A stretch of 64,000 nt of DNA, from the NCBI GenBank assembly GCA_000169395.1, contig AAXZ01000013.1, positions 1 to 64,000 on the forward strand, written 5' to 3'. Position numbers and translations under genes: made by a program. The notes beneath the pieces were generated by a model. That model made no database searches. It had not been told where the DNA came from and saw nothing but the letters and a program-made list of their open reading frames with translations. Of this stretch, positions 62,847 to 64,000 are shown one piece after another (position 1 is the first letter of the stretch; every line of letters begins with the position of its first letter). This DNA is from Rhodobacteraceae bacterium HTCC2150. Lineage in GTDB: Bacteria; Pseudomonadota; Alphaproteobacteria; Rhodobacterales; Rhodobacteraceae.

Positions 62847-64000
62847 TTATAATTTTTTATCTGCAGGGGCCGCATCTTCCAATCGAAGCTGAACTTTCTG
62901 ACGTCCACCCCAAGTGTTCAGCTCTAAACGCCCTGCAAGATGAAACAAATTATGGCCTGCATTTTGCAAACTATTGCCTATTTCACTATCAAAGGCACCA
63001 AAGGCGATGCCATCCAAGCGCGTGCCAGTTTCATCACCGAATGAAAAACGCAGATGGCTTTCGCCTACGGGTTTTGCAAAAGTAATACGTTGATCGGGGA
63101 AAACAAAACGGGGTGCTGCGGCACTTGCGCCAAATGGGCCTGCATTTTCAATCTGTTCAATAAGATCGGTTGTGGCTGCCGTTGGCATCAATATGGAATC
63201 ATAGTGCAAATCACGCGGGCCAAGTTCACCGGCACCTTGTTTGGCAAGTAATTCGCCAAGCCGTTCCATAGCGGGTTCAAGTTGCGCGCGTGTTAACGAA
63301 AGCCCTGCCGCCATTTTATGCCCACCACCTTTGGTCAACAATCCCTCGGCCACCAATTTTTGGATCGAGGCACCCAGATCAACACCGCTGACCGATCGAC
63401 CGGACCCTTTGCCTTCGTCGCCTTCAAAGCCGATGACGACAGATGGTCGGTTGGTGGATTCTTTGAGCCGCGAGGCAACAATGCCCACCACACCAGGGTG
63501 CCACCCATCGTCGGCCGCCCAAATAAGAGGGGCGGCAAGGTCGCGAGATTGGGCTTGTTCAAGCGCGCCTTCACGCACTTGGTTTTCAATGGCGCGTCGT
63601 TCGCTGTTTAATTGATCCAACCGCTCAGCCATCGCACCTGCTTCGTGCGGGTTGTCGGTTGAAAGTAGGCGCGCACCAAGGTCGGCGGCACCGATACGGC
63701 CCCCTGCGTTAACGCGTGGCCCCAGTAAAAAGCCTAGGTGATACGACGTCGGTGCACTGTCCATCCGCGCCACATCGGCCAGCGCGACCAGTCCTGGTCG
63801 TTGCCGTGCGGCCATGATTTTCAATCCTTGGCGCACAAATGCACGATTTACGCCAATCAGGGGTGCCACATCTGCAACCGTTGCAAGGGCAACAAGATCC
63901 AACAGGGCCATAAGGTCTGGGGATTTTTCGCCAAGTACTCGGCGTTGGCGGTTTGCCTCGACCAACATCAGGAAAACGACGCCTGCTGCACAAAGATGTG
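62847..64000 (-). CDS. recJ: Single-stranded-DNA-specific exonuclease RecJ, C-terminal part
   Basis: The gene runs in from the right edge (frame open to 64000: LCAAGVVFLMLVEANRQ). Visible parts: LDLVALATVADVAPLIGVNRAFVRQGL, the DHHA1 region with RVNAGGRIGAADLGARLL, DDGWHPGVVGIVASRLKE and KGGGHKMAAG, then the C-terminal OB-like domain. The N-terminal DHH motifs lie outside. RecJ degrades single strands 5' to 3' in recombination and mismatch repair. Confidence 0.95.
   Translation of the reverse strand, partial: HLCAAGVVFLMLVEANRQRRVLGEKSPDLMALLDLVALATVADVAPLIGVNRAFVRQGLKIMAARQRPGLVALADVARMDSAPTSYHLGFLLGPRVNAGGRIGAADLGARLLSTDNPHEAGAMAERLDQLNSERRAIENQVREGALEQAQSRDLAAPLIWAADDGWHPGVVGIVASRLKESTNRPSVVIGFEGDEGKGSGRSVSGVDLGASIQKLVAEGLLTKGGGHKMAAGLSLTRAQLEPAMERLGELLAKQGAGELGPRDLHYDSILMPTAATTDLIEQIENAGPFGASAAAPRFVFPDQRITFAKPVGESHLRFSFGDETGTRLDGIAFGAFDSEIGNSLQNAGHNLFHLAGRLELNTWGGRQKVQLRLEDAAPADKKL

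Overview
The window looks like a chromosome segment of a marine alphaproteobacterium of the Rhodobacteraceae (Roseobacter group). This is inferred from the gene content: the kynureninase, LipB, dimethylglycine/sarcosine dehydrogenase-like and CueR/CopA proteins, the tRNA sequences, RTX and Hint-domain secreted proteins, and IS256/IS3/IS481-type transposases. Base composition is moderate to AT-rich for that group. No species is claimed.

Bases 1 to about 44,000 are a mosaic accessory region. It holds four almost identical IS481-type elements (2297-3296, 25613-26612, 28466-29465, 32987-33986) and a decayed end of a fifth (about 42915-43025). It also holds two IS3-type elements in opposite orientation (7863-9093, 15963-17193), one IS256-type element (5158-6544) and fragments of three more IS3-type transposases. 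Many genes between them are broken: tyrosine recombinases (1-710, 7227-9771 split by an IS, 23205-23594, and a P4-type one in halves at 33987-34373 and 43299-43898), a YbjQ-type gene, a nuclease/helicase N-terminus, an HNH-HIT fusion gene present as two wrecks, and two damaged copies of a polymerase-like gene. Two tRNA 3'-end fragments (15066-15111 tRNA-Phe; 23635-23664) mark integration sites. Intact cargo includes a periplasmic binding protein overlapping a membrane GGDEF-EAL protein, a Sel1-repeat protein, a serine recombinase, a muconolactone-isomerase-like/VOC/ribbon-helix-helix cluster between two inverted IS481 copies, a thermonuclease and a fasciclin protein.

From about 34,300 to 43,000 lies a signalling block. 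It has a very large membrane histidine kinase with six tandem PAS domains on an exact 381-bp DNA period, its overlapping single-domain response regulator, a divergent OmpR-type regulator, an unrecognised protein with a possible receiver-like fold, and a Hint-domain protein. It sits between the two halves of one integrase type in opposite orientation, which suggests an inversion or insertion.

From about 44,000 to 64,000 the sequence looks like ordinary chromosome: alpha/beta hydrolase, kynureninase, lipB, tRNA-Leu(GAG), a frameshifted sulfotransferase, an RTX subtilase with an in-frame TAA, sulfatase, luciferase-like monooxygenase, a DMGDH-type enzyme, cueR-copA behind a CueR-type promoter, a GGDEF protein with a degenerate EAL domain, tRNA-Glu(TTC) and the 3' part of recJ.

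The observations most worth following up are the duplicated polymerase-like family, the 381-bp PAS array and its stray fragment upstream of the kinase, the binding-protein/c-di-GMP gene pair, the repeated integrase 3' end flanking a Sel1 gene, and the complementary halves of the P4-type integrase.
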